57,536 bases of DNA from Deltaproteobacteria bacterium (GCA_019309045.1 JAFDGZ010000032.1:1-57536), one strand, 5' to 3'. Counted from the first letter of the stretch, positions 7,547 to 17,385 are shown. Program-made: numbers and translations. Notes: a model not told the origin generated them from the letters alone.

Positions 7547-9703
7547 CTAATGGACTTCGAGAGTAGTGGATCTGTGAACTTCGACGACATTGTCAATTTT
7601 TCTTACTGCGGCCAGGGCGCGGCTCAGATGATCGATATCCCTGACCTCCAGAACAAATTTTATCTCTGCCAGATTATCGACCCGTGTGCGGACATTCGCT
7701 TCAACAATGTTAATGTCGAGGTTGCTCAGGGTGCCGCTGATTGCGGCCAGCATACCCTTGACGTTTGCACAGAGAATTACCAAACCCACCGGATGAACAG
7801 CATCCTCTGCCTGGTGCCATTCCACATCAATCCGCCGCTCGAAGCCGCTGCTTAGCAAATTGGGGCAGTCAGCTTTATGAACTGAGACGCCCCGTCCTCT
7901 CGTGATGAAGCCAACAATCTGATCCCCGGGCAAAGGATTGCAACACTTGGCAAATCTCACCAGGATGTCGTCCACACCCTTTACCAGCACTCCCCCGCGC
8001 TCAGGTGCCTGCGGTTTGCCTTCAATGCGCTCAACCGGAATCTCCTCCGGTCTTTCAGTGGCATCAATAATACTGGCAAGCTTCCCCACGGCCTGCAGCG
8101 CTGAAATCTTCCCGTAGCCGATGCTTGCCAGAAGATCTTCAACCTTTTGCAGGGAGAATACCCTGGCAACTTTCTCGAGCTCCTCCGAATTGAGATATTT
8201 CTGGAAATTAAGACCATGCTTGCGAAACTCGCGCTCGCAAATTTCTCGTCCCAGGACAATGCTCCGCTCCCTCTCCTCGGTCTTGATCCAGTGACGGATC
8301 CGAGTTCGAGCTCGAGACGTCTTGACAATCTTCAGCCAATCCTTGCTCGGCACGTGTTTGGGTGAAGTGATGATCTCTACAATGTCACCGTTGCGCAGCT
8401 GGTATTTCAGTGAAACTAATTTGCCGTTTACTTTTGCTCCCGTGCAGCGATGCCCCACCTCGCTGTGAATACTATAGGCGAAATCGATGGGAGTTGCGCC
8501 TCTGGGAAATGCTTTCACTTCCCCGCGGGGAGTAAAAACGTAGACTTCATCCGGAAAGAGATCCACCCGGACTGTTTCCAGAAACTCTCTGGGATCTTTG
8601 AGGTCCTGCTGCCACTCCAGAAGCTGCCGGAGCCAGGCGAAGCGTTTACTGTCACCTTCCGGCACACTCCTTCCCTCCTTGTACACCCAGTGGGCCGCAA
8701 TACCTTCGTTGGCGATCTTGTGCATTTTTTCAGTGCGGATCTGCACCTCCATTCGCTCCCCATAAGGGCCCACCACCGTGGTGTGCAGGGACTGATACAT
8801 ATTTGCTTTCGGCATGCCGATGTAATCTTTGAAGCGGCCGGGAATAGGCTTCCATAAAGAGTGGATCATACCAAGAGTTTCATAACATTCACGAATGCTT
8901 CCCAGAATGATCCGAAAGGCAATAATGTCATAGATGTGTTCCAGGTCGAGATTCTGGGCAACCATCTTCTTGTAGATGCTGTAGATGTGTTTGGGGCGGC
9001 CGCTTACAGTGCCGGAAAGGTTGAACTCGGCAAGTTTTTCCTGGAGGACGGTTCTCACCTTTTCGATATAGCGCTGCCGTTCTTCTTCCGTGTTTTTCAG
9101 ACCCGAAACAATCTCTTCATAGATTTCCGGGTGGAGAAATGAAAAGGCCAGATCTTCCAGCTCTTTCTTGATCCAGTCGATCCCCAACCTGCCGGCCAGG
9201 GGAGCATAAATATCCATAGTTTCCTGAGCAATGAGGCGCTGTTTGGCTGGGGCGTGATACATCAGGGTGCGCATGTTGTGCAGTCTATCAGCCAGTTTGA
9301 TAAGAATGACCCGGATGTCATTGGCCATGGCCAAAATCATTTTACGGACGTTTTCAGCCTGCCGTTCTTCATAGCTGCTGAACTCAAAACGCCCTATTTT
9401 GGTCACACCATCTACCAGACGATAGACCTCATCGCCAAACAGGCGGCGCAGATCGTCTGCCGAAGTATTGGTATCTTCCAGGGTGTCGTGCAGGAGTCCG
9501 GAGGCCACCGTAAAGACATCCAGCTTCATTCTGACAAGAATGCCCGCAACTTCCAGAGGATGCATGAGGTAGGGTTCACCTGAAAGGCGCACTTGCCCTT
9601 CATGGGCCTTGCCGGAATAGACGTAGGCCTTTTCGATCAAGCGGATATCCGCATCCGGATGATAAGAGATAACGCCATCAATTATATCGTTTAGACGAAT
9701 CAT
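7547..9703 (-). CDS. rsh: Bifunctional (p)ppGpp synthetase/hydrolase, RelA/SpoT family
   Basis: This 718-residue Rsh protein controls the stringent response. Domains in order: HD hydrolase (GLLHDTLEDT near residue 70, keeping the HDxxED metal motif), RelA-type synthetase (RFKDYIGMPKANMYQSLHT and EVQIRT, about 245-330), TGS (EVYVFTPRGEVKAFPRGATP, about 390-450), and a C-terminal ACT domain ending near EVHRSTTLEVH. Both catalytic halves look intact, so it is predicted to be bifunctional like SpoT/Rel. It lies 169 bp downstream of proS on the same strand. Confidence 0.95.
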   Translation of the reverse strand: MIRLNDIIDGVISYHPDADIRLIEKAYVYSGKAHEGQVRLSGEPYLMHPLEVAGILVRMKLDVFTVASGLLHDTLEDTNTSADDLRRLFGDEVYRLVDGVTKIGRFEFSSYEERQAENVRKMILAMANDIRVILIKLADRLHNMRTLMYHAPAKQRLIAQETMDIYAPLAGRLGIDWIKKELEDLAFSFLHPEIYEEIVSGLKNTEEERQRYIEKVRTVLQEKLAEFNLSGTVSGRPKHIYSIYKKMVAQNLDLEHIYDIIAFRIILGSIRECYETLGMIHSLWKPIPGRFKDYIGMPKANMYQSLHTTVVGPYGERMEVQIRTEKMHKIANEGIAAHWVYKEGRSVPEGDSKRFAWLRQLLEWQQDLKDPREFLETVRVDLFPDEVYVFTPRGEVKAFPRGATPIDFAYSIHSEVGHRCTGAKVNGKLVSLKYQLRNGDIVEIITSPKHVPSKDWLKIVKTSRARTRIRHWIKTEERERSIVLGREICEREFRKHGLNFQKYLNSEELEKVARVFSLQKVEDLLASIGYGKISALQAVGKLASIIDATERPEEIPVERIEGKPQAPERGGVLVKGVDDILVRFAKCCNPLPGDQIVGFITRGRGVSVHKADCPNLLSSGFERRIDVEWHQAEDAVHPVGLVILCANVKGMLAAISGTLSNLDINIVEANVRTRVDNLAEIKFVLEVRDIDHLSRALAAVRKIDNVVEVHRSTTLEVH

Positions 9704-9872
9704 GGCACCAGTGAGAACCTGAGTACATGGTGGCGGTTCAGCAGCGCTGCAGTGTATGTTGCTCCCTGCAAAAACTGGACAATCTCAAAGCCAGCACAGC
9801 TTGCAGCTGCAGGCTGAAGGTCACTCAGACCGGTTCCCTGCTCCGCTCATGTTGCCATTACAAGAACAACAA

Positions 9873-11306
9873 TCAATACGCCTTGGCAAAATAGACCCGT
9901 TGCTCAGCACTTTTGCCGCAAAACACACAGGGCCCTGGCTCCTGCTTTTTCTCGTCAATGGGAATACATCTTATGCTCGCCATAGTGTCTTCTTTGATTC
10001 TCGTCTCACATTCTACTGAACCGCACCAGTGGCTGACGAGAAAACCTCCCTGCTCTGCAACTATTTCTTTGAAACTATTATAATTATCCACCATATGGGT
10101 GTTTTGATCAAGAAAACCGAGAGCACGGGCGTACAGGGAATTCTGAATCTCTTCCAGCAGCACCGGCAATTGCTCAGCAAGCTCGCTGCCTGCAAGCGTC
10201 TTCTTTTCCCCTGTGTCTCTCCTGACCACAACTACCTGCTGCTGTTTGAGATCACGTGGGCCCACTTCAATCCGCACCGGGACCCCGGCCCGCTCCCACT
10301 CATTGAATTTCCATCCTGGAGTATATTCCTCCCTGGCATCAACCCGATGGGAGATGCTGTCTCCAATAGCCGCTGACAACCGATCAATATAAGTTAGAAG
10401 TTCACTGTGGCCTTCTTTGCCCTTGAAAATGGGTACAAAAACCGCTGCCAGGGGCGCCAGTCTGGGGGGCAGCACCAGGCCTCTATCGTCACCGTGGGTC
10501 ATGATTAGAGCACCTATCATCCGGGTGCTCATTCCCCAGCTTGTAGCCCAGACAAGTTCCACTTTTCCTTCCTGATTTTGAAAGGTTACATCAAAAGCCT
10601 TGGCAAAATTTTGGCCCAGGTTGTGTGAAGTACCTGCCTGCAGAGCCTTGCCGTCCTGCATCAATGCCTCAATAGTGTAGGTATGGAGAGCACCGGCGAA
10701 TTTTTCTTTTTCCGACTTCTTGCCGGCTATAACGGGCATGGCAACATAGTCTTCAGCAAAGGTCTTGTACACGCCAAGCATGCGCAAGGCCTCCTCCTCG
10801 GCTTCTTCGGCTGTGGCGTGCGCAGTATGGCCCTCCTGCCAGAGGAATTCAGTCGTCCGCAGAAACAATCTCGTGCGCAGCTCCCAGCGAAGCACATTGC
10901 ACCACTGGTTTATAAGAAGAGGCAGGTCACGGTAGGACATGATCCATTTCTTGTACATACTCCATATGATGGTTTCCGATGTGGGCCTGATAACCAGCGG
11001 TTCCTCCAGCTCTTTTCCTCCTCCGTGCGTCACTACAGCGCATTCAGGAGCAAAACCTTCCACGTGCTCCGCCTCCTTGTGGAGAAAACTTTCCGGAATG
11101 AGCAGAGGGAAGTAAGCATTTTCATGTCCCGTCTCTTTGAACATTCTATCAAGGCTGGCTTGCATGCGCTCCCAGAGGGCGAAGCCATAAGGGCGAATTA
11201 CCATGCAGCCCTTCACCGGAGCATAATCTGCCAACCTGGCCGAAAGGATTACATCAGTGTACCATCTGGAAAAATCTTCCTCGCGCGGAGTAATACCTCT
11301 CTTCAT
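9873..11306 (-). CDS. proS: Prolyl-tRNA synthetase, archaeal/eukaryotic type (ProS type 3)
   Basis: A 477-residue class II aminoacyl-tRNA synthetase charging tRNA-Pro. The short length, lack of the bacterial editing (INS) insertion, and the C-terminal extension ending in the aromatic YFAKAY identify the archaeal/eukaryotic-like ProRS. Motif 2 is visible as [31 protein letters not shown] in the region around residue 137, and motif 3 as [16 protein letters not shown] followed by [25 protein letters not shown] lies 7 nt before the ATG. It sits between ispG and rsh. Confidence 0.96.
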   Translation of the reverse strand: MKRGITPREEDFSRWYTDVILSARLADYAPVKGCMVIRPYGFALWERMQASLDRMFKETGHENAYFPLLIPESFLHKEAEHVEGFAPECAVVTHGGGKELEEPLVIRPTSETIIWSMYKKWIMSYRDLPLLINQWCNVLRWELRTRLFLRTTEFLWQEGHTAHATAEEAEEEALRMLGVYKTFAEDYVAMPVIAGKKSEKEKFAGALHTYTIEALMQDGKALQAGTSHNLGQNFAKAFDVTFQNQEGKVELVWATSWGMSTRMIGALIMTHGDDRGLVLPPRLAPLAAVFVPIFKGKEGHSELLTYIDRLSAAIGDSISHRVDAREEYTPGWKFNEWERAGVPVRIEVGPRDLKQQQVVVVRRDTGEKKTLAGSELAEQLPVLLEEIQNSLYARALGFLDQNTHMVDNYNSFKEIVAEQGGFLVSHWCGSVECETRIKEDTMASIRCIPIDEKKQEPGPCVFCGKSAEQRVYFAKAY

Positions 11307-11445
11307 GTCGCAGCCTCACTCTATCTTCATGTATGAATGTCCAGGGATTAACCGATTGTCAGTGGAATACCATACGCCTCCTGTATGGCATGTGGTCATA
11401 GCTGCCATTCTTTCCGAGCCCTCTTGATTGCCACAATCAGTGTAG

Positions 11446-12525
11446 CTACACCTCTTCTCCAGTCATGGAATGGATCTCCTGCAGCAAGCGAGACATCAGG
11501 TGCTGTTCGGGAATTTTCTCCACTACCTTGCCCTTCTTGAAAAGAATGCCCTGGCCTCGGCCGGCAGCAATGCCCACATCGGCCTCTTTCGCCTCACCGG
11601 GGCCGTTTACCACGCAACCCATGATAGCAACCTTCAATGGAGTCTTGACTTGCAGTACTTTCTTCTCTACTGCCTCGGTGAGGTTTATGAGATCGATCTC
11701 GCACCGCCCGCAAGTTGGACAGGAAACAAGTTCTATGCCTCTCTGTCTGAGGCCCAGGCTCCGGAGAATCTCATAACCCAGTCGAACCTCATTCACCGGG
11801 TCGCTGGTCAGTGATACTCGAATGGTATCACCAATTCCCTCGGCCAGCAAAAAGCCGATCCCCAGAGTCGACTTCACTGCGCCGACAAGCAGCGGTCCTG
11901 CTTCTGTCACTCCCAGATGAAAGGGATAGTCCACCTTATCAGCAAGAAGGCGGTAGGCGGCGATCATGGTTGCCACATCCGAGGATTTGAGGGAGATCTT
12001 GATTTCATGAAAATGGAGAGACTCCAGGAGGTCTACCTGCCTCAGGCTGCTTTCCACCATTGCCTCAGGTGTAGGACCGCCAAATCGCTCCAGGAGATCT
12101 TTGTCCAGCGAACCAGCATTGACGCCAATGCGGATAGGTACGCGCCGTTCCTTGGCAGCGTGGACCACAGCAGTCACAGCCCGGGGGCCGCCAATGTTGC
12201 CGGGGTTTATCCGCAGGCCGTCAACTCCTGCAGCAAGAGCTCCAAGGGCCAGTCGATGATCAAAATGAATGTCAGCCACAATCGGCACAGAGGCTTCTTT
12301 CTTTATCTGGGACAGGGCCTGAACCGCCTCCTGATCGAGCACTGCAACCCGAACGATCTCGCAGCCAACCTCGGTGAGACTACGAATCTGCCTCAAGGTG
12401 GCTGCCACATCCCGGGTGTCAGTGTTGCACATGGACTGCACCACAACAGGGGCCTCACCCCCTATGGCTACACTGCCTACTGCTATCTGCCTGCTTTTTC
12501 GCCTTTGCCTGCCTGCAATAACCAT
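11446..12525 (-). CDS. ispG: IspG, 4-hydroxy-3-methylbut-2-enyl diphosphate synthase
   Basis: Iron-sulfur enzyme of the MEP isoprenoid pathway converting MEcPP to HMBPP. The 359-residue form from MVIAGRQRRKS (GGGTGG just upstream) is preferred over a TTG six codons earlier. The TIM-barrel N-terminus has VVVQSMCNTDTRD, and the C-terminal 4Fe-4S ligands appear as CPTCGRCEIDL and CVVNGPGEAKEADVG. It is the compact bacterial form without the plant-type insertion. It precedes proS by 139 bp on the same strand; the gap contains a 6-bp hairpin CCATAC/GTATGG. Confidence 0.95.
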   Translation of the reverse strand: MVIAGRQRRKSRQIAVGSVAIGGEAPVVVQSMCNTDTRDVAATLRQIRSLTEVGCEIVRVAVLDQEAVQALSQIKKEASVPIVADIHFDHRLALGALAAGVDGLRINPGNIGGPRAVTAVVHAAKERRVPIRIGVNAGSLDKDLLERFGGPTPEAMVESSLRQVDLLESLHFHEIKISLKSSDVATMIAAYRLLADKVDYPFHLGVTEAGPLLVGAVKSTLGIGFLLAEGIGDTIRVSLTSDPVNEVRLGYEILRSLGLRQRGIELVSCPTCGRCEIDLINLTEAVEKKVLQVKTPLKVAIMGCVVNGPGEAKEADVGIAAGRGQGILFKKGKVVEKIPEQHLMSRLLQEIHSMTGEEV

Positions 12526-12620
12526 TGTCCACCCGATAGCCAAAAGCGCGGGGGAGTAGGTAACACTCCATACCCGCGCCTTTTGCTTAGAGTCAATTTT
12601 GGCAATCAGGAACAGTACCT

Positions 12621-12896
12621 TTACAGGTCATCCACATCGATCCGCCGGATGAATGCCTTGACCGAATCCATCCACTGCTGCAGATTGCACTCCTTGCTGT
12701 CAGGATCACAAAACTTCACTGCCGTACCCTCGACACACTCCACCCGGACAACATTGCCAGCCTCATCCTGCACCTCTCGACTGAAGGGGCATTCATCAAG
12801 TTCTACCGTGCCTTCACCATGGAGAACACCGTCCTTTTCAACCACGTCATTGCTGTCGGCCCTGAACTTGATCTTTTTCTTGGTCCAGCTTCCCAT
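12621..12896 (-). CDS. Small conserved-looking protein of unknown function
   Basis: A 91-residue acidic, soluble protein with a strong ribosome binding site (GAGGAGA, 5 nt before the ATG). It carries Cys in CPFSREV, VRVECVEG, KFCDPDSKECNL, which might bind metal, and no signal peptide or membrane segment. I do not recognise a family. It lies 95 bp upstream of ispG on the same strand and may be cotranscribed with it. Confidence 0.7.
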   Translation of the reverse strand: MGSWTKKKIKFRADSNDVVEKDGVLHGEGTVELDECPFSREVQDEAGNVVRVECVEGTAVKFCDPDSKECNLQQWMDSVKAFIRRIDVDDL

Positions 12897-13117
12897 ATTT
12901 TCTCCTCGGTGTTGCCCGCAGTAAGATATTACCCAAGAGTGTCACAGGAACGCAAGAAATTTTTCCGCAATTTCCATCCCCTATCTCGAGCCAGCGAGTA
13001 ACTCACTTTCGCCGCTAGACGCAGTTTTATTGTAGCAGACAATGAGCAGTAGGTGCTGTGCAGGAGGCAGTAAGCACTAGGAACGTAGTAATTGGACGGG
13101 GTTATGCAGTTCCTGAA

Positions 13118-13235
13118 AACCGATAACTGATAACTCTGACTGGCAAACGCAGGCTAAAGCCTGCGCCTACCGACTCATTGCCCTACAGCCTATACCCCGC
13201 GGCTCCCCGATAACCAATACCGGTTAACCGATCTC
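13118..13235. repeat. Intergenic repeat cluster: CCGATAAC-type repeat plus REP-like palindrome
   Basis: The 341-bp gap (12897-13237) has no gene. It contains CCGATAACTGATAAC (13120-13134), a perfect palindrome CGCAGGC-TAAA-GCCTGCG (13148-13165) followed by CCTACC, and a second degenerate unit with CCGATAACC and GGTTAACCGAT (13206-13232). The palindrome recurs in altered form near 47000 and the CCGATAAC motif near 7031-7057 and 55975-56001, so these look like dispersed extragenic elements. Confidence 0.55.
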
Positions 13236-13237
13236 CC

Positions 13238-13765
13238 TCACCCCAACCAGGGAGGCTCCTCCCTCTTGATATCCACTTGCAGGCGCTCTGCTGGAATCCC
13301 CATTTCCAGGAAATCTACAACCCGCCGCAGATCCCTGGCCATTCGGACAAATCCCTCGTATGAGACTGTTACCGCTGCAGGCGCCTGGGCAGAATCAGAG
13401 TAGGTGGAACGAAAAAGGCGGCTGCCCTCCTCGAGCAGCTCGAGAGCAGCTTTGTACAATCCCATTCTCACCAGTACGCCGGCCTTATTGGCCAGAAGTC
13501 CCATGCGAACCACTGGTCCAGAGCCCTGTATGGCAAGACCTCGATCAAGGAGAGCAAGCGCTTTGTCGCCCGCCCCTTCCTGGGCATAGACATAGGCCAG
13601 GTCCCGGCAGACCAGGGCAACCTCTTGCTGCAATCGTTGTCTGCCGGCGTACTCCAGGGCGCGGTGAAAGTAATCAAGGGCCCTGGGAATTCGTCGTTTG
13701 GCATACGCCCCATATCCCTGCAGCAGGTAAAGTCTTACTTGCTGGTCTGCCTCCTCCAGGAACAC
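13238..13765 (-). CDS. TPR-repeat protein
   Basis: About 175 residues, mostly helical with tetratricopeptide-like repeats: GYGAYAKRRIPRALDYFHRALEYA, ALVCRDLAYVYAQEGAGDKALALLDRGL, and GLLANKAGVLVRMGLYKAALELLEEG align to the TPR pattern, so three units occupy about residues 15-130. Such proteins are protein-protein adaptors. The GTG start is chosen because GGAG precedes it by 8 nt; a TTG seven codons earlier lacks a site. There is no signal peptide. It follows the PAC2 gene by about 110 bp, same strand. The C-terminus contains a positively charged FVRMARDLRRVVDFLEMG segment. Confidence 0.75.
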   Translation of the reverse strand: MFLEEADQQVRLYLLQGYGAYAKRRIPRALDYFHRALEYAGRQRLQQEVALVCRDLAYVYAQEGAGDKALALLDRGLAIQGSGPVVRMGLLANKAGVLVRMGLYKAALELLEEGSRLFRSTYSDSAQAPAAVTVSYEGFVRMARDLRRVVDFLEMGIPAERLQVDIKREEPPWLG

Positions 13766-13876
13766 TCGAGAATCTCCTGCTGGCAATATGGGGCGGTGTT
13801 TTGAGGACGATGAGGCATGTGAAAATGAATCGCTTTCCCAGACAGCGCGAACAGTGCCAGCTTCGCTCCAACCCCT

Positions 13877-14671
13877 CTAGTGAACCGTAACCGGTCCTTC
13901 AGGCTCGTTTGCCTGCTTTTCTTCTTCTTTCTCTCTCTGTTCCAGAGCCAGCAGGTAGCGATCAATCTCTTTCTCTGTGTGCTGAGCCAGCTCCTCCAGT
14001 TCCTCCAGATTTAACTTGAGGTGCAGCACCTTGCTGAGCACTTGCAGCACTGCCATGGAAGCTTTTGGATTCTCAATTTCTGTGGTGTAGAAAGGTATCT
14101 CCCCGAGAAAACAGGCCCCCCTCATACCCTGTTGTTTGGCCACTCCCAGCAGGAGGCCATTCATGCCTGACACATGGCCCTCGTTCAACACCCGGTGACA
14201 ATAGGGCGACAGCTGATTCAACAAATCTGTTTCAGTGGCAGTGACCCACACTCTTGACTCCTGGTAATGGTTGATGGATGAAGGCATGGCAGCCGCAGTA
14301 AACACCTCCTCCACACCATAGCTGCGGGAAAATGCCAGTAAAGCCTTGGCAAGTTCATACTCCTTGCCAGGCACCGGCTGCTGGTCTCCGATAAATAGAA
14401 GGAGGTCTCCCGTGGGGGAAGGCCCCTTTCTCTTCCAGTAGTAAAAACCGCTGCGTGGTGGCAGGGTAGCTTGAATCACGCCATTCTGAATGGTCACCCC
14501 TGCCACCTGAAAGAATTCTGGCCGTTCCAGAACAGCCAGATCCTGGGCTCTCAGTGCTTCATGGAGAAACAAGAGGATCTTCAGAGCCACGTGCCCCATC
14601 CCAGGCCAGCCTGCCAGTAAAACGGGTTTATTGAGTTCTGTCTTGCCAACAACTTTGAGCAGCTTAGCCAA
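13877..14671 (-). CDS. PAC2 family protein (proteasome-assembly-chaperone-like)
   Basis: A 264-residue PAC2-fold protein: NKPVLLAGWPGMGHVAL at the N-terminus is the family signature, followed by FIGDQQPVPGKEYELAKALL, VEEVFTAAAMPSS, and GMNGLLLGVAKQQGMRGACFLGEIP. The family is named after eukaryotic proteasome assembly chaperone 2 but is widespread in archaea and some bacteria, where its role is unknown; no proteasome genes are in the window. The last 50 residues are a charged, probably coiled-coil tail ending in an EKQANEPEG stretch. It starts with TTG, supported by GGAGG 9 nt upstream. Confidence 0.88.
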   Translation of the reverse strand: MAKLLKVVGKTELNKPVLLAGWPGMGHVALKILLFLHEALRAQDLAVLERPEFFQVAGVTIQNGVIQATLPPRSGFYYWKRKGPSPTGDLLLFIGDQQPVPGKEYELAKALLAFSRSYGVEEVFTAAAMPSSINHYQESRVWVTATETDLLNQLSPYCHRVLNEGHVSGMNGLLLGVAKQQGMRGACFLGEIPFYTTEIENPKASMAVLQVLSKVLHLKLNLEELEELAQHTEKEIDRYLLALEQREKEEEKQANEPEGPVTVH

Positions 14672-14708
14672 AAGCTTCTACCTCCGTAGTATTGACTTTT
14701 TCAAGTCT

Positions 14709-14737
14709 TAAAATAATTCAATCACCCCTACTATTCA
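14709..14737 (-). promoter_or_regulatory. Possible promoter of the PAC2 gene
   Basis: On the minus strand TTGAAT (14732-14737), 17-bp spacer and TATTTT (14709-14714) lie about 40 bp upstream of the PAC2 TTG start. Each box matches four of six consensus positions. Confidence 0.35.
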
Positions 14738-14803
14738 AGTGCCGGGGCCTTTCAACGGTGCGACACTTGCAAGTTCTGCCCGCAGCAAACCTGCATTGCT
14801 GCC

Positions 14804-15166
14804 TCAACCGCAAAATCCACAATTCGTCTCAGCTCGCACTTGACAACAGAGATGCAGCAAGGCCACTGCAACGGCCTGCTTCTTCTGAGTGGCTGTACCC
14901 CACAAGGGCCAGCGGTGCATGGCTACAAGAGCCTGCCGAAGCCCATCTTCAAAAAGAGATGCCCTTTCAAATTCGCCATAGGCCCTGCCGCTAAGTGGGT
15001 CATGTGTGGGAAACCACACAGGCACCCAGCCTGCGATATTCTCGTCGAAGCTCTGCCAGGCATCGTGAAGCGTAACACCCGCAGGGACCGTTTCCCAACA
15101 GATGTCCGGCAGAGGCAGACTGTCATCCAGAAACTCCCCAAGCAATGGGCTGGCTGTTCTCTTCAT
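14804..15166 (-). CDS. Unknown protein of about 120 residues
   Basis: The open frame extends to 15331 but its first part overlaps rnz and looks non-coding (SRRDG-like, Cys-rich). The ATG at 15166 has GGAAAG 6 nt upstream and gives a protein beginning MKRTASPLLGEFLDDSLPLPDICW, with GVTLHDAWQSFDENIAGWVPVWF and a helical Cys-containing C-terminus. An alternative ATG at 15250 would overlap rnz by 8 bp. I recognise no family; its place between rnz and PAC2 on the same strand suggests cotranscription. Confidence 0.55.
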   Translation of the reverse strand: MKRTASPLLGEFLDDSLPLPDICWETVPAGVTLHDAWQSFDENIAGWVPVWFPTHDPLSGRAYGEFERASLFEDGLRQALVAMHRWPLWGTATQKKQAVAVALLHLCCQVRAETNCGFCG

Positions 15167-15242
15167 GATGATCTTTCCATCCCTTCTGCAACTACTCCTG
15201 CCAGAACCTCTCACACAGCCGCCATTTTTCTCATTCCATGTT

Positions 15243-16175
15243 TCAGTCATCTGCAGGTAGAGGAACCCTGTAGACCCCCAAGTCTTCACCCACCTCAACA
15301 GTTGAAAATTCAGGGCTAACCGCAGCGGCAAGGAGTTCGTTCTCCTTCTTGCTATAACGAGGGCTGATGTGAACGAGGACAGTCCTGTGTACTCCCGCTC
15401 TCGAGGCCAGACGCACTGCTTCGCTTATAGTCAGATGGCCTTTTTTCTCTGCCTCCTCAGCGTGCTCTGGCAAAAACATGCCCTCTAAAAAAGCGATATC
15501 AGCATTGGCACAGAGTCGATATATTGACTGCACCGGTCGGGTATCGACCACATAAGCCACACTGCGACCTCGCCGTGGAGGTCCAAGTACCTGCGCTGGA
15601 GTGATGGTTCTGCCATCCGTCAAGGCAACTGGCTCTCCCTTCTGAAGTCTGCCCCAGAGCAATCCTCTTGGAACTCCCAGAGAGGCAGCGCGACCTGGAT
15701 TGAATCTTCCGGGCCTTTCTTTTTCTTCCAACCGGTAGCCCAGACAGAGGGTGCTGTGTTTCAAGGGCCGCCAGAGGATTTTCACTTCACCGTCTTCGTA
15801 TGCCAGCTCATGGGCTTGCTCCGACCATTCCACAAAACGAATGGGGTAGTTGAGATAAAAAGCAAGGCATTGGTGATTCAGCTCCACAAACTGTTGAATC
15901 CCTGGAGGTCCAAGCACAACTAGAGGATCAGGATTAGCCAGCTGGGCTCTCAACATCAGCAGCCCGGGAATGCCAAGACAGTGATCAGCATGAAGATGAC
16001 TGACTGCCAGTACATCCAGGCCCCGGACTCCTATTTTAGTCTTTTTCAAGCCAAGCTGGGCGCCTTCTCCGGCATCGAACAGAAAAATCTTGCCGTTTAT
16101 CCGAACTGCCAGTGAGGTGAGCAGACGGTCCGGCATGGGCATCATACCGCCGCTGCCAAGAAGTATACATTCCAT
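15243..16175 (-). CDS. rnz: Ribonuclease Z (tRNA 3' endonuclease)
   Basis: A 310-residue metallo-beta-lactamase-fold nuclease that removes 3' trailers from tRNA precursors. SHLHADHCLGIPGLL (HxHxDH) near residue 60 binds the catalytic zinc pair; AYVVDTRP supplies a further Asp, FLEGMF the AxD-like helper region, and HLTISEAVRLA with LVHISPRY the remaining His ligands. The flexible-arm region (residues about 140-185) is present. It follows mscS by 73 bp, same strand. Confidence 0.93.
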   Translation of the reverse strand: MECILLGSGGMMPMPDRLLTSLAVRINGKIFLFDAGEGAQLGLKKTKIGVRGLDVLAVSHLHADHCLGIPGLLMLRAQLANPDPLVVLGPPGIQQFVELNHQCLAFYLNYPIRFVEWSEQAHELAYEDGEVKILWRPLKHSTLCLGYRLEEKERPGRFNPGRAASLGVPRGLLWGRLQKGEPVALTDGRTITPAQVLGPPRRGRSVAYVVDTRPVQSIYRLCANADIAFLEGMFLPEHAEEAEKKGHLTISEAVRLASRAGVHRTVLVHISPRYSKKENELLAAAVSPEFSTVEVGEDLGVYRVPLPADD

Positions 16176-16248
16176 CTGTAGTCAACTGTCCTCGTCTGCC
16201 TATATTGCTGCCGTGATCCAGCAAACCATCACACCGCTCGCTCAGCTG

Positions 16249-17385
16249 TCAGTCAGAGTCCTGTCGAGCAACAGCGAGCTCAGCTTTGGCCTCTTTCTGG
16301 CGCCAGCGGCCATGGGTGTAAAGGTGCACATCTCTTTGTGGGTAAGGAATCTCGATGCCAGCCTTATTGAGAGCCTTGTAGATCTCACAATTCAACTGGT
16401 GCATCACTTTGCCCTTTTCTCGGGGATCTTCCACCCAGCAGAGCAGTTCAAAATCGAGAGAGGAGTCGCCAAAGGTGCGAAACCTGACTCTCGGCTCTGG
16501 ATGGCGCACCAGGAGGGAGTTCTGCCGAGCCACCCCGAGGAGCACCTCTTCCACTTCCTCCACATCAGATCCATAGGCTACGCCCACCTTGAGCCGCACC
16601 CTGAAGCGAGGCTGTGGGGCGCTTTCATTGACAACCTTGGTGTTGGCGATAATCGAGTTGGGAATGGATATCTGAACATCGTCTCTGGTAAGAATCCTGG
16701 TGCTTCGCAGCCCTATTTCCACAACTTCGCCCCGTTCACCTGAATCGAGAATAATGTAGTCGCCCATCCTGAAAGGCTGATCCAGAAAGACGCTGACGCC
16801 GCCGAAGAAATTGGCAAGCGTTTCCTTGGCAGCCAGAGCCACTGCCACGCCGGCGATTCCAGCGGATGCCAGCAGCGGGGTCACATTTATCTGCCATATG
16901 GAAAGCAGCCAGAAGGCTGCCCCGGCCAAGACCAGTACCTTGGCAAGGTTCTCACCCAGGCGGATAATCTCGATCCCCTGCCTGCCAGCCTGTTGCCAGT
17001 GGTGCACCCAATCAACACTTATGCGGTGGAACACCCTGTTGACGGCCAGCGCCCACATCAATACCATTATGCTTTTCAGCAGACCCACCAGAATAAATTC
17101 GAAAGGCGGCCGGGGGCCGAGCCAGCGCACAGAAGCAAGAGCACCAAGGAGGACGATAGTCAGCCAGGTAGGGCGATGTACTGCCTTCAAGATTGCATCA
17201 TCAAGACGAATCTTTGACCTGCGCACCAGTGAAAACAGCACCCGCTGAGTGAACAAATCCACCAGCTTTGCAAGAAAAAGGGCTGCAGCCATTATGATCG
17301 CGGCACCTGTTACCTTAGACTTGCTTACTAAGGCCCAGACGTCAGGCAGCCACTTGTGCACACTATCCACAATTTTCTCAAACAT
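16249..17385 (-). CDS. MscS-family mechanosensitive ion channel
   Basis: A 378-residue inner-membrane channel. Hydrophobic segments near residues 27-47, 73-92 and 95-115 precede the conserved MscS pore helix LLASAGIAGVAVALAAKETLANFFGG (about 172-197), the beta domain (FLDQPFRMGDYIILDSGERGEVVEIGLRST) and the C-terminal alpha/beta domain with YGSDVEEVEEVL. Members release solutes during hypo-osmotic shock. The ATG is preceded by GAGGG. It lies upstream of rnz and after a 414-bp non-coding gap behind dnaE2. Confidence 0.92.
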   Translation of the reverse strand: MFEKIVDSVHKWLPDVWALVSKSKVTGAAIIMAAALFLAKLVDLFTQRVLFSLVRRSKIRLDDAILKAVHRPTWLTIVLLGALASVRWLGPRPPFEFILVGLLKSIMVLMWALAVNRVFHRISVDWVHHWQQAGRQGIEIIRLGENLAKVLVLAGAAFWLLSIWQINVTPLLASAGIAGVAVALAAKETLANFFGGVSVFLDQPFRMGDYIILDSGERGEVVEIGLRSTRILTRDDVQISIPNSIIANTKVVNESAPQPRFRVRLKVGVAYGSDVEEVEEVLLGVARQNSLLVRHPEPRVRFRTFGDSSLDFELLCWVEDPREKGKVMHQLNCEIYKALNKAGIEIPYPQRDVHLYTHGRWRQKEAKAELAVARQDSD

